Below, piece by piece: positions 54,405 to 64,000 of a stretch of 64,000 bases of DNA (position 1 is the stretch's first letter; every line of letters begins with the position of its first letter). The notes under the pieces are model-generated. The model ran no database searches, had not been told where the DNA came from, and saw nothing but the letters and a program-made list of their open reading frames with translations. The stretch is from positions 95,652-159,651 of the forward strand of contig QNGE01001000.1 in assembly GCA_008508345.1 (NCBI GenBank), in the 5' to 3' direction. The stretch is from Paragonimus westermani. Taxonomy: Eukaryota > Platyhelminthes > Trematoda > Plagiorchiida > Troglotrematidae. The translations under genes were made by a program, and so were the position numbers.

Positions 54405-55800
54405 GTAAGAGTGCTGGCGCTTGAAATCCTGTCGTAGGTTAAAATGTTAGTGAGACACCATCAAACTGCTTGAAGCCCTGTCTGCCCTTCACCTGTCTTA
54501 CTTTCCTTGAGGTTAGTGAGCCGTCTTCGCATAAGGCTCAGCAGGTACTACACTAGTGTCTCTATGGTCGTTACACATGCTGCGGGCCTCTTGAAAAAGG
54601 CAATGGCTATCGATCGACTTCATTCACGACCTAGCCCTTCAGTTTCCAAAATCATCTGAAGAAACTTCTGATGTTACCCTCTGGCTGAAGAGCGGAGAAG
54701 TGAGAACTGTTACATTTCAATAACTTACTCCACAGCGCCACTCCTGGTTTTAACGGAAAACCGTTAGAAACACGCGCTAGGTAAATTCCTACCTGTCGGG
54801 TCTAAAGCCGCTTGTTCGTATGGCGCTGGTCTGTGTCAGTAAACACTAGATTGCTGGATATCTGCTCTCTGGACCACCTGTATAGTATGTTCTACAATCC
54901 TACATATATACTCACTTGGTATTCATACAGTTCGTCATACTATTTAATATCTACCGCCATTATGTGCCTCTGCAAAGCGATCTATGTTTACCTTTATTCC
55001 AGGTCATCCACTTGAACCTGCGACTAATTTTTTCCCACAGAAAACACGAGACACTCGTTTATAACTTGTCTGCGGATTGTCGTAGCACAATAGGATGCCT
55101 CGCCATCATTTCATCATCTTCACGAGACCTTGATTCAAAGTCAAAGCGGGCACTGACAAACCTCAGCTTCCCTTGCCCACTTACCAGTGACAAACAATTC
55201 AAACTGTTCGCAGAAACTATTGCGAATTGTGACTAGCTAAACGAGCTACACTCACTGAGAAGGCGGCCTTCAAAACCGTGCTGAACAACTGGGGATGAAA
55301 TAGGGGTATATGTGAACACATAAAAATACTGCGGACTCCCATTTAATCTTCTTGAGATGGTCTACGGTTGGCGACATCCGATTCGGATTAGCCTGTCACA
55401 GTGACCTGTGCTTATCCATCACTGCAAGTGGCTTGCGCTTCACCACTTTCAGTTCCACCCACGCACCACATATCCAGTGTAAACCTTAAGGAATAAGACC
55501 GGTAGGTGTGCCAGTAGGGCCCTAATGTCCAACCGGCCAATGCTGGTTAGCCAGTTGATTGGCTAATAAGGAAACTAAACAGAGAGGTTGCAATGAAGAG
55601 GAGAAAGATTGGTGAAGCGTAATACAAGAAGCGTTGCAGTATAGGAGTGCAGGTTAATGCATCCCAAAGAAGATAGGGATGAAAAGCAAAATTCTCATTG
55701 AACTATGAAAAGCCAGGCAGACCATTCGTCATATAATACACCAACAAAGCTGAAGAAAACAATGGACAGAAGACTATAGACACTAACGTTTTTGAAAAGA
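54405..55800. other. Intergenic DNA with one dispersed repeat copy
   Basis: No gene recognised. It contains the second R3 repeat copy (55038-55240). Confidence 0.5.
55038..55240 (+). repeat. Dispersed repeat R3, copy 2
   Basis: Partner of 43719-43960 in the same orientation. It shares CAGAAAACACGAGACACTC and the CTGCGGA block, then diverges, with a second weak match near GCACTGACAAACCTCAGCT. The open frame again reads Arg-Lys-His-Glu-Thr-Leu near its start. Confidence 0.5.
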
Positions 55801-55863
55801 AGAGCGGATTAATTGTCAATGACCACGATGTTGGCCGATGCAGTCATTAACAGAAGTAGAATA

Positions 55864-56111
55864 NNNNNNNNNNNNNNNNNNNNNNNNNNNNNNNNNNNNN
55901 NNNNNNNNNNNNNNNNNNNNNNNNNNNNNNNNNNNNNNNNNNNNNNNNNNNNNNNNNNNNNNNNNNNNNNNNNNNNNNNNNNNNNNNNNNNNNNNNNNNN
56001 NNNNNNNNNNNNNNNNNNNNNNNNNNNNNNNNNNNNNNNNNNNNNNNNNNNNNNNNNNNNNNNNNNNNNNNNNNNNNNNNNNNNNNNNNNNNNNNNNNNN
56101 NNNNNNNNNNN
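55864..56111. other. Assembly gap of 248 N
   Basis: A run of ambiguous bases inside the RTE remnant; its real length is unknown. Frames spanning it should not be read as proteins. Confidence 0.98.
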
Positions 56112-56552
56112 TTTCAAGACGTCCGAAAGCAGCACTACCCTTCGCCACACGCAAAAATCCCCGCAGTCATTCACAGTGTCTCCAGCGATGCAAATTTGGG
56201 GTGGAGGTACACAGGCAGCACCTCCACCAGGAGAAGGCTGAAAGAAGGAAAACGTCTTATCTGTGTTGATGTCCAATCCAAAATTCGATGTTGCCGAGGC
56301 GAAGGCTGTAGCCAGACGTTGCAGCTCTTCATTGTGTGTTAGCAATGCGCCGTCACCTGCGAACAGAAGCATGCGCATCGTTGAGGTCTGTAACCGGGTT
56401 GGGGCGCTGAAACGTCGGATATTCAACAGCCGCCCGTTCGTCCGATACTCGACCTCAACACCATCTTCTCCAGAATTCTGAAAAGCAACTGTTACCATGG
56501 CAATCAAATATAAAGTAAATGGGGCTGGAGCTAGAACACAACCCTGTTTCAC
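56112..56552 (-). pseudogene. RTE reverse transcriptase, motifs B and C
   Basis: The frame starts at MKQGCVLAPAPFTLYLIAM (motif B), continues with EVEYRTNGRLLNIRRF, reaches MRMLLFAGDGALLTHNEEL (motif C, first Asp changed to Gly) and NFGLDINTDKTFSFFQPSP (the block GLxINxxKTxxM of RTE RTs), and ends near the assembly gap. It is about 140 codons without a stop. Confidence 0.85.
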
Positions 56553-56569
56553 GCCAGTGGCGATGTCAA

Positions 56570-56870
56570 AATCATTAGAGGTCGATCCACACGATTGGCG
56601 AACTTACCTGGACATCCAAACTTACCAAGCTTCGTCAAAAGCGCCTCGAGGCTCACGGAATCGAAGGCTTTGGTGAACAGGGCATACAGGGGCTAATTCC
56701 GTTTCCAGCACTTCTGAAGCTATCGAGCAGCAAACACCAGATCGATAGTACTCAGACTCGCCCAGCATCTACACTGCTCCTCCGGAACATTCACCTCCAG
56801 AACGGTCGAATTCAGTCGGTTCAGGAGGATTTTGGCAAATACCTTGCCTGCACAGCTCAAAAGGCTGATA
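56570..56870 (-). pseudogene. RTE reverse transcriptase, middle part
   Basis: GISLLSCAGKVFAKILLNRL, then VNVPEEQCRCWASLSTIDLVF (usually EQxGFRxxxSTxDxIF), a stop, and then LFTKAFDSVSLEALLTKLGKF with motif A. The end of this part seems to have lost about 30 codons before motif B. Confidence 0.8.
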
Positions 56871-56875
56871 CCCCG

Positions 56876-57397
56876 TGTAGGACATTTTTGGAGGTCAAAA
56901 TTCCCCTCGACTGACCCTACCGCGTCCTTCCTTGTGACCCCGTCCAAGTACACGCCTGTTTTCGTTATCCCCACAACACATTTAGAAGTACTAATTCTTC
57001 CAGCCCGTCTCCCTCACTCATTGAATCCCAATCACCTGCCCCACACCTATTGTTATCTATGAATACGGTCCGCCATTAAACTGTCACCAGCTAATCGGTG
57101 TGCCCGAAGCCCGGGTATTTAGACACACACCAGACCGATCTGATCGTATTCGGTCGGTTCGTCATTGTCTGTCGGTCATTTGTGCTTGTACTTGACGTGT
57201 CCTCTGGACCCTTGATGGCCCATTGCGGCCAAATATTGTGTTTTGTCCCATGAACGCAAGCGAATTGAGGTTTGTACTTGTAATTGATTCTATTATTTAT
57301 GTCAATAGTACCACGTTTCCAGCGACTTGATTTGGTTTTGATATTTGGCGTCGTTGGTCATATGTGCATCACTCAACGTTCGTCGGAAGAACATACA
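56876..57397. mobile_element. Solo LTR, 522 bp, nested in the RTE element
   Basis: Starts TGTAGGACAT and ends GAACATACA. CCCCG is duplicated exactly on both sides (56871-56875 and 57398-57402). Removing the insert plus one CCCCG restores the RTE frame through SYRGISLLS, so the boundaries are exact. No coding or internal retrotransposon sequence is present. TATTTAG at about 57115 could be a TATA-like box on the plus strand, but no clear polyA signal was found, so orientation is open. It is unlike the 528-bp LTR at 47.7 kb in sequence although similar in size. Confidence 0.86.
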
Positions 57398-57745
57398 CCC
57401 CGGTAGCTGTCGGCGCATTGCTTGCTACCCTCGCCTTTGAACAAGGGTACAATAAGAGCGTCCTTGAAGTCTTGCGGCATCACCTCGTGCTCCCAGATGG
57501 AGTGGACGAGCTGGACCAAAGCGCGTTCCAACGCCGGTCCGCCATTCTTCAGGATCTCACCTGGCAGCCCGTCCTCGCCTGCAACCTTCCCGTTGCGCAG
57601 TTGACCAATCGCCCTCTGCAACTCCAGCAAATCTGGGACGAGAGCAAGTGAACATGTTATGTCCTGTTGCGGCAGGCTTTTCACAGCTACCCAATCAGTT
57701 GTAGCAGAGCGGTTTAGCAGTCTGTCGGATGGTCTACACAGTTGA
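57398..57745 (-). pseudogene. RTE reverse transcriptase, fingers
   Basis: The minus-strand frame contains LLNRSATTDWVAVKSLPQQ, ELQRAIGQLRNGKVAGEDGL (usually AIxxLKxGKAPGxDGIPAE), SIWEHEVMPQDFKDALIVPL (usually WxxxxVPxDWxxxxIxPxxK) and KQCADSYRG, ending at the inserted LTR. It is open over about 115 codons. The endonuclease that should precede it was not recognised in the sequence beyond 57.75 kb. Confidence 0.87.
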
Positions 57746-57770
57746 CGGGGCAAACCGACTTTCATTTATA

Positions 57771-60700
57771 AACTTCAGAGCTGGTCCTATCGATAATATG
57801 GTTGGACCTACTATCTTGGAAAGGAAGGTCTGTGCAGGTCTGCCATCACATACTACCTTGAAGCCTGCCGGACCAGATGGGTGATCTGCTATTCTCAAAC
57901 CCTTGGGAAACTTGACGACCATGATGTTGCTTCTGTCTAGATGGTCGCTACAGAAAGTATATTTTCTGGGAAGGGGGGACGACAAAATTGTTTGGTTGTC
58001 CTCATTTGTGAATGAAGCAGTTACTACTTAGCCACGGTATATCATTCGGTCAGCCTTACTTCAGTTGTCTGAAAAATGATTAATCGAATTCTGCTTAACA
58101 GGATTGATAACCGAACTCTTCAATATCAAGCAGTATGTTTTCGTTCTACCTTACAACCGTCCTGCCTTATAACTCTCTATTGGTACCTAGAGGTGTAGTT
58201 AGCAAGAAGGATGTGCATAACCCTTGTCCACTAACTTTTGGTGCTGTTATGCTGTTGGCGTCATTCATCAGAGAATAGTCGAATAGGACGTGGTTCACTT
58301 TAAAAGCAAAACCCCTCATTTCCAGTACCGTTTAGGAGCCTGCCAAGCTATGAGTACTTGTCCAGTATGGGAGTAACAGCTGCTGGCAAAAGAAACGAAG
58401 CAGAAATTCAAAAACATATCGGTCGACAAGTGTGTCGAGTGTTAGTGCTTTAACCGTTGTCTCAAAGGGTTCAGACGGGTGCTCTTTTTGATTCGAATAG
58501 TCAGTGAAGGTCCTTAATAAAGAGCATGCTTCCGCTGCGTTTAATGGGTAACAGTGGTGAATGAAATGCTACTCTTGGTATCCATTCTCTTGCGACTGGT
58601 GAACATTGAAACATACAAAACAACCTAGCCAAAGTGTGCGGTTGCAGCACTGATCGTTGGGTTGGCTGCGTGATCATTGGCCATTGCACAATCCTCCCTC
58701 AAGTCATCTACTTGCGTGCCGTCCACTGGTAACATTGTGTACGGCACTCTCGATACTGTGAATTCATACACAACGGGTTCTCCCTATGTCTGCACATCAG
58801 TCTACAGTGGAGTTATATCTCGGGGTAATTTCTACGAACTAAGTTGTGTACTTCTAAGACCGTCGGGCTAGTTCATGTCTCATCATCAGTGAATCCTGCT
58901 CGTGTTTGGATGTGTTGTACTGGTACTGCTGTTGGTGCTGCCTGGTACGTACTTAGATACAGAGCACAGCGGAGGACAGGTGGGACTTCCGGTTAGCTTT
59001 ACCATTCGGGTTACTTCAAAACTATGTGGTCGAAGCATGTCGATTGGATACTGGCAGCGACTCAGTAGAGTATCTTCATCGTAGCCCTTAGGTAGCTTGG
59101 CTTTTGCGGAGTGAATACGTTGGAAGGTGTAAGGTGTATGAATGCGGTCAGGACCGAAGGTTTATCAGTGTCTACAAGATGGGGGCTTGAGTGAACTCTT
59201 GCCGAACGATCTGACGCCTGTTTGGTGTTCCAAAATTTCTGTACTGTAGACACGCTTTCTGGGAACCAGAAAGAACCATGTAACCCACTCGATGTAGTAG
59301 TTAAACGTGTGCAAATTCTTAAAGGGAATGTTGAGTTCCGCAGCGTTTTACGGTCTTTCGAGCTCCCTTCAAAGGACAGTTTGTGCACACCACGGTAGTG
59401 TAGGTCAAGGTTCGTCATACGCATTAAATCTGTTGGAACTTGGCACGAAAAATTCGGTGCACACGTAAAAACAATCTAAAGGGACGTTCCTTAGTCTAGG
59501 AATACCACAGTCTAGACAGAGTGGTTTTTCATTCTTCATTTACGCACGTTTTGTAAACACCACGCAATTTCACACCTGTGCAATAAACTGTCCGACTTGG
59601 AGCAGCAGATTATCTTACTGTGACTTACTGTCGTGTTCTCATACTCTTCTCGATAACGTCTGCCAGATTGGTCTACTCTGGCACGGGACGCAGTAGCCGA
59701 CACAGTCACTACAGAGGTGACCGTCAGACTAGGTGTGGTGAACTGTTAACGGCATGTCACCTGGTATCGAGTATTGTTCAAGTGACAGTTTAGGCTAACT
59801 TTGTGTCGCACGGATGATTTTACACCTAATACAAGTTTTCGCCAAGCACAGGTTGTAGACGTCGTACACGTCACCGTTATACTTGACGCCTTCTTTCTCC
59901 ATATTAGACCTGGTTTCCGGTGGACTGCACACTATTGGTTGTAAGCGGTTTAATTCTTCTTAGGACTGCCGATCCCACTGAAGCTCTGTGCGGTCGTATT
60001 CTGTTCCTTTGTTCTTCGTTTCACTGAGTGCCAGCTCCTCTGGCAGTCATACCCATAGAAGAACCTTGTCATGCTCGCTTTAAAATAGGTATATCAAACT
60101 AGCCTAGATGGTAGAATTGGAATTCATCACATTGCAAGTCCCAAATACTGTTGGAAGGCAGCCTTTTTATAAGCACCTGATAGTTGGCCCCATAGTATGT
60201 AACAGAGTAATTCATCAGCACAATGAGCACCAGGTAACGAAGCAGTCGCCGGTGTTACGGGATGCTAGGTAGAAGCATTTTCTAACAGTTCACGTACAAC
60301 TTGAGCGAAACTTTTAGGAAGCTCAATCGCAATTCGGTTGTCGACTAATAGACTTGGCAACTTGTCAGATTTGAGGAAACGTTATCACCGCTCCGAAGTC
60401 TACTAATACACCCGCTAAACTGCTGCTTGTAACTGGCTGGAAGCATGCTTGTGTCAGTGAAGGTTAGATTGTTGGTGGGTCACTTTGAAGCGCGGTTTAG
60501 TCGACCTCTGCCTTCACCGTGTGATTGACGCCTGATTTTTCCATCATGCTGTGGTCCACAGAATTGGAACCGCCCAGGCGAACTATGATGCATGCGCTCA
60601 CACTTCGACTCTTAGTCGCTATTAGGCCACTAACCCTAATGACCTGAGGTCGGCACGTTTTGTACGTGTTGACCTAGTTACTTTAGCTAGCGTGGTGTAT

Positions 60701-63700
60701 TCAATGCAGACCTGAATACAGCTTCTCCCTTTTTATGAGTATCTTAAATTTTACTTCACCTCCTTTGTTACTGATTTCACCATCTTTCAACTTACTTAAT
60801 GGTCCTGAATTGGCGTTCGTTCTGTTTTTGTGTTTGTGTATTTGCCAACTACCAAGACCTTTGATTCGAAGTCAGTTGATAGTGGTTTCCAAACTGAAAA
60901 GGAAATTCAGGAATTCCTGCGGGAAACATTAACGAATCAACTCGACCACGGTCATATTTTTTTTGTTGATGTCCGTCGTTGCCATTTCATAGCTAGACAT
61001 TGTGTTAAGGTCGACCGCTTTTCTACCACGACGGAGTTGTGTAGGGGTCGTGTTCCCCCCATTAAGTTCTGAAGCTTCGTTGTGCTTACCGTTGGTTAAG
61101 TGGTTGTTTTCCGACCCAGTGTATCGTTATGAAGTTGTGCTCCTCTTAACGGGTATGTAACGAATTAATAGGCGTGCTTATGGTCGTTTTATTGTAGTCT
61201 TTTACTGAGTTTAAGAGAATTGACCGACATACTCAACACCGAGGACGATGCCGTCTAGATTTGTACATTTCCCCCACCCCCATTCAGCCTTGTTGTTGAT
61301 AAAGTAGTGGTGGGCTGTTTAGGGGCACTCGAAATACTGGCGCAGGCTCCTTCCTGAACCGGTCGTGCTGACAGTGAATTTTCGATGTTCATCTAGTCTC
61401 ACCACGAGGGGTGATACACGATATTTTGCGTTCTGTCACGTTTTTCTGAGTGCATTATGTGACCTCAAACTGCAGAACACTTCTGAAAACCAGCGGCTAC
61501 GTAGATCTGATGCTAGATGTTACAATCTTGACAGTTATGCAGTTTGTTTGGGATGTTGTATGGGCAACGGCATGGATATTGGAGGTGTAGTACAGGCGCA
61601 AATCTCCATGGTTAGGAAGGGCTTCGTGAATCTGTCATCTCTTGCGGCAGGGTGAGATCCCTCTGAAGAGTGAAGGCTGCATGTGTGTGACGACCGTGAG
61701 AGCATTGTTGCTGTGTGATCTGTTGGGGGTGGAGGACGTGAACTTTCCCCACGAATTTGACCACCGATGTCCACGTTCTTTCACACGTGTCGGATGGCAT
61801 CAACGAGCTAGCAACTGTGAAATCATGATGCATCGACCAAGCGAGTCCATTCATCCAAGCTCCAGGTGGTTAAACCATGTGCTAAGGGAACCAAATAATC
61901 TTCTTTCACACTAAACACTACTAAAGTTGCGATCGCCTAACTTGAAGTTGACGTCGGGCAATTGATCTTTAAATGTAGAGAGATGAAGACAGTTGCTGCT
62001 TTGTCGAATGCTCGTGTTGTGTCACAAAGTAACTGGAATTAATGAATTGTGGTAGGGAGGGATGCAAGAGACTGCTTTTCCAATGTCGCTCCATTTTCGG
62101 GTGGAACCTTCTCATTTTCTTCCGAGATAGTGATATTGAACTCAGACAAGGATGCCTTTTTACTCACGTCTGGTTTTTGCCCCGCTTCATCGCTTCTCAT
62201 AGTTGTGTGATAGTAATGTTTAGGCGTTCACTTATTTACTTTCACCAATGATGTCGGTTCTTGGACGGTTAATTTCAGTTGGTTTCTATGTGGACGGCAG
62301 GACAAGTGTCAGCGCATCACACAGATGTCACCTTATGCAACCCAACCTTAAATGCTGATCATCAGCTATCATTTTTTCCTTCCAGCCAAGAGCTGCTGGT
62401 GACCATCTAGACACAGACCATGATATGACCCTAGTTTGCCTTCTTTTTATTGTTTTATTAAAGGGTGTTCATTCGGAAATGTGTCGTGGTTGTAGCGGGG
62501 AAGTAATTCAAACGAATCCTAAGCGAATAACCCAATAACTGCGTGTTCGTTACTAGGCAGATTGTTTTAGGATGTACTGCATATATACCATGGCTTTCTA
62601 CTAGTTTGAATAACGTATGGATAGACGCTAACTGATCCACTGTGACTCTGAAAACGATTATGACCATCTGGATTTCAAATTTTTGTACACATGAAGGGTA
62701 GCTGCAAAGAAGCTGGTGTTTATTTGGTCTGGTGGGTCAACATGAAAGGGAACTGCTTTAAATTTGTGATTGCTGTCATCCAAAACGTGTAGAATTGTTG
62801 TGGGGAGTCTAGGAAGATAAGAGGGACAAGTGGTGTATTCGCAAATCCTCGTCACATGTGCCATTACACAATTGTCTGCTCGTTGACGAAAGGGCAGGTT
62901 TGTGACGTTTGCAAGCGTTTACTTGGGGTGTATGGATCAGGATTGCGGTCCACTACTACACGAAGCCCACATAAGAGCTTGATATTCAATCGTCATTGTC
63001 TTCATGGGAATTGACGTAATATGGTTAATCGTTGGGGAGTCATCACAGTTCCTCAGCAGGTTTGTGAAAACCCCAAATATGTAGTCGATACCGAGACACC
63101 GGAGCTGTACGGTTCATGCTGCCTGAGTCGCATTTTCTGGGTTAGCGGATTAGGTGCCGCATCACGTCGTTCACTGTGTCTGCTGCTAATTGGCAGCATC
63201 GCAAGGTTGCCAGACAGCAACGGAATCATAGGTTGTGATATCATTTTTGGATTCACTAGGTATAACCGAGGGATCATTCATTGCGGTGCTCATCTGCACT
63301 GCTGGTCAAGAACGCAGAACATGAAAGTATGTTTGCTTTTGTTGGCCTCGTCTTTTCATTTTTGTGCAGTTTTCTCTTGCATTTTACTTGCCAATTGATC
63401 TATCTGTTATTTTGCTGCTCTCAGGACCAGTGACATCCTTTATCGATCAACGCCTCGATTTTCTCCGGGTGTTGGATGTTTTATCGATTGCGGAGACTGT
63501 GCTCGTTAGATTTTTCTGTAGATCAGTGATCCGAGCCCGTTCGTCTCACATGTGATCCATCCGGTTGCAGGGCAGCCTACAACATCATTTTTGTGTAGGT
63601 CTTGAAACCATCACTTTTTTCATGCTGTTATACTGTTGGATGAGGTCCTACTTTCAATGGCCACATTGGTCACTTGTTCCTTTTTATCGACTTTTTAGTT

Positions 63701-63739
63701 CACGAAACCCTTCATCTGTTTAGTCAGCTCTGTTTCACA
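57771..63739. other. Intergenic DNA upstream of the actin-like gene
   Basis: Nearly 6 kb with no recognised gene. Frames such as 57734-57985 (-), 59062-59424 (-), 61365-61655 (+) and 63021-63398 (+) have no motif I can name. The last few hundred bases should contain the promoter and 5' UTR of the actin-like 6 gene, but no TATA box or other core element stands out. Confidence 0.5.
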
Positions 63740-64000
63740 ATGAGCGGTAAGTTTACCAGTACTTACTCCGGACAAAAAAATGAATTCTGTAGATGAAGTT
63801 GGAGCTCTTGTGTTTGATTTCGGATCGCATTCTCTTCGGGCCGGTTTTGCTGGAGAAGATAACCCAAAGGTTTTTCAACTTACACTTATAATCGTCCACA
63901 TTTTAGTTGGACATCGCTTCGCTAGTCGGATTGATTCCTTCCACTGAGACTAAACCAGCTCGTCGCATAATCGGTCAAAACATATATGTCCCTCGTGGTG
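63740..64000 (+). CDS. ACTL6: Actin-like protein 6 (BAF53/Arp4 type), 5' exons
   Basis: Actin-related subunit of SWI/SNF (BAF) and NuA4/INO80-type chromatin complexes, acting in the nucleus. Proposed exons are 63740-63746, 63793-63869 and 63907 onward; the gene continues past the window. The first 28 residues include [20 protein letters not shown] and GEDNPK, the N-terminal phosphate-1 loop of the actin fold in the form typical of ACTL6, and then [10 protein letters not shown] and NIYVPRG, in the region corresponding to human ACTL6A VPREN. Intron 1 (46 bp, GTAAGT...TGTAG) and intron 2 (37 bp, GTTTTT...TTTTAG) are very short. The exon 1 start gives Met-Ser-Asp-Glu-Val. An alternative ATG at 63780, inside intron 1, is also in frame and would need no first intron. 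The family call is secure; the exact start is less so. Confidence 0.87.

Larger units (their letters stand above)
55810..57770 (-). mobile_element. RTE-type LINE remnant, interrupted by gap and nested LTR
   Basis: On the minus strand the RT runs from about 57.75 kb down to 55.8 kb. Its fingers end at SYRG at 57.40 kb and resume with GISLLSCAGKVFAKILLNRL at 56.87 kb. When the 522-bp insert is removed the reading frame joins exactly. Motif A (LFTKAFDSVSLEALL), motif B (MKQGCVLAP) and motif C (LLFAGDGALL, usually FADD) follow. A 248-base run of N hides the end. The KQGCVLAP motif and overall pattern fit RTE-type LINEs. Stops and a lost catalytic Asp make it non-functional. Confidence 0.85.

Noticed and set aside
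55813..56269. Plus- and minus-strand open frames that cross the run of N
   Set aside because: Their length comes from unknown bases; only the minus-strand part outside the gap has RT motifs.
56876..57397. Intron in the RTE gene as an explanation for the 522-bp interruption
   Set aside because: The ends are TG/CA with an exact 5-bp duplication instead of GT/AG splice sites, and LINEs lack introns.
57734..57985. 83-codon minus-strand frame upstream of the RTE fingers as its endonuclease
   Set aside because: No apurinic-endonuclease motif was found, and the RT similarity stops at about 57.75 kb.
1..64000. CRISPR arrays, bacterial operons, Shine-Dalgarno sites
   Set aside because: No regularly spaced direct repeats and no prokaryotic gene organisation; the sequence is eukaryotic.

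Overview
This window looks like nuclear DNA of a metazoan, most likely a parasitic flatworm (trematode or cestode). It contains spliceosomal introns, one animal-type gene (an actin-like 6/BAF53 homologue) whose 5' introns are only 37-46 bp, many broken retrotransposons (Ty3/Gypsy including Mag-like ones, CR1/Jockey-type and RTE-type LINEs, a possible BEL/Pao trace), and tRNA-derived SINEs that carry hammerhead ribozymes, as the SMalpha repeats of Schistosoma do. I cannot fix the genus from sequence alone.

Layout. 1-4.7 kb: nothing recognisable. 4.70-4.98 kb: two inverted copies of a hammerhead SINE meeting at a single N. 11.1-11.8 kb (-): LINE reverse transcriptase remnant. 12.8-14.7 kb (+): Ty3/Gypsy element 1 with a long gag frame and broken pol. 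17.2-17.9 kb: two near full-length hammerhead SINEs head to head; a LINE fragment (18.2 kb, -) and a decayed SINE (19.1 kb) follow. 22.3-25.5 kb (+): Mag-like Gypsy element 2 with both 180-bp LTRs and an internal deletion. 26.2-26.6 kb (-): possible BEL/Pao zinc-knuckle trace. 30.6-32.1 kb (-): Gypsy element 4 (RNase H end and integrase with GPY/F end). 36.1-38.2 kb (-): Mutator-like (MULE) transposase remnant with HNH-type zinc finger, DDE core and SWIM finger. 38.5-39.1 kb: a 286-bp solo LTR sitting inside a repeat whose empty copy lies at 32.8-33.1 kb. 39.5-42.6 kb (-): Mag-like Gypsy element 3. 42.7-43.3 kb (+): LINE remnant. 47.7-48.2 kb: 528-bp solo LTR with TATA box and polyA signal. 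48.3-51.5 kb (+): two LINE remnants. 52.2-52.5 kb: second copy of the 286-bp solo LTR with a perfect 5-bp target duplication. 53.9-54.4 kb (-): another LINE. 55.8-57.8 kb (-): RTE-type LINE interrupted by a 248-base assembly gap and by a nested 522-bp solo LTR. 57.8-63.7 kb: no recognisable gene. 63.74 kb to the end (+): the 5' exons of the actin-like 6 gene, the only host gene I can support.

Almost everything here is relic mobile DNA, so the genes do not form a pathway. The layout records successive insertions. The most notable system is the SINE family. It has an internal pol III promoter, a 43-nt hammerhead with complete core in two of four inspected copies, a self-complementary stem III that could support dimeric cleavage, and in two copies a 3' tail complementary to the ribozyme core. 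All family assignments come from reading motifs by eye; no database search was run.
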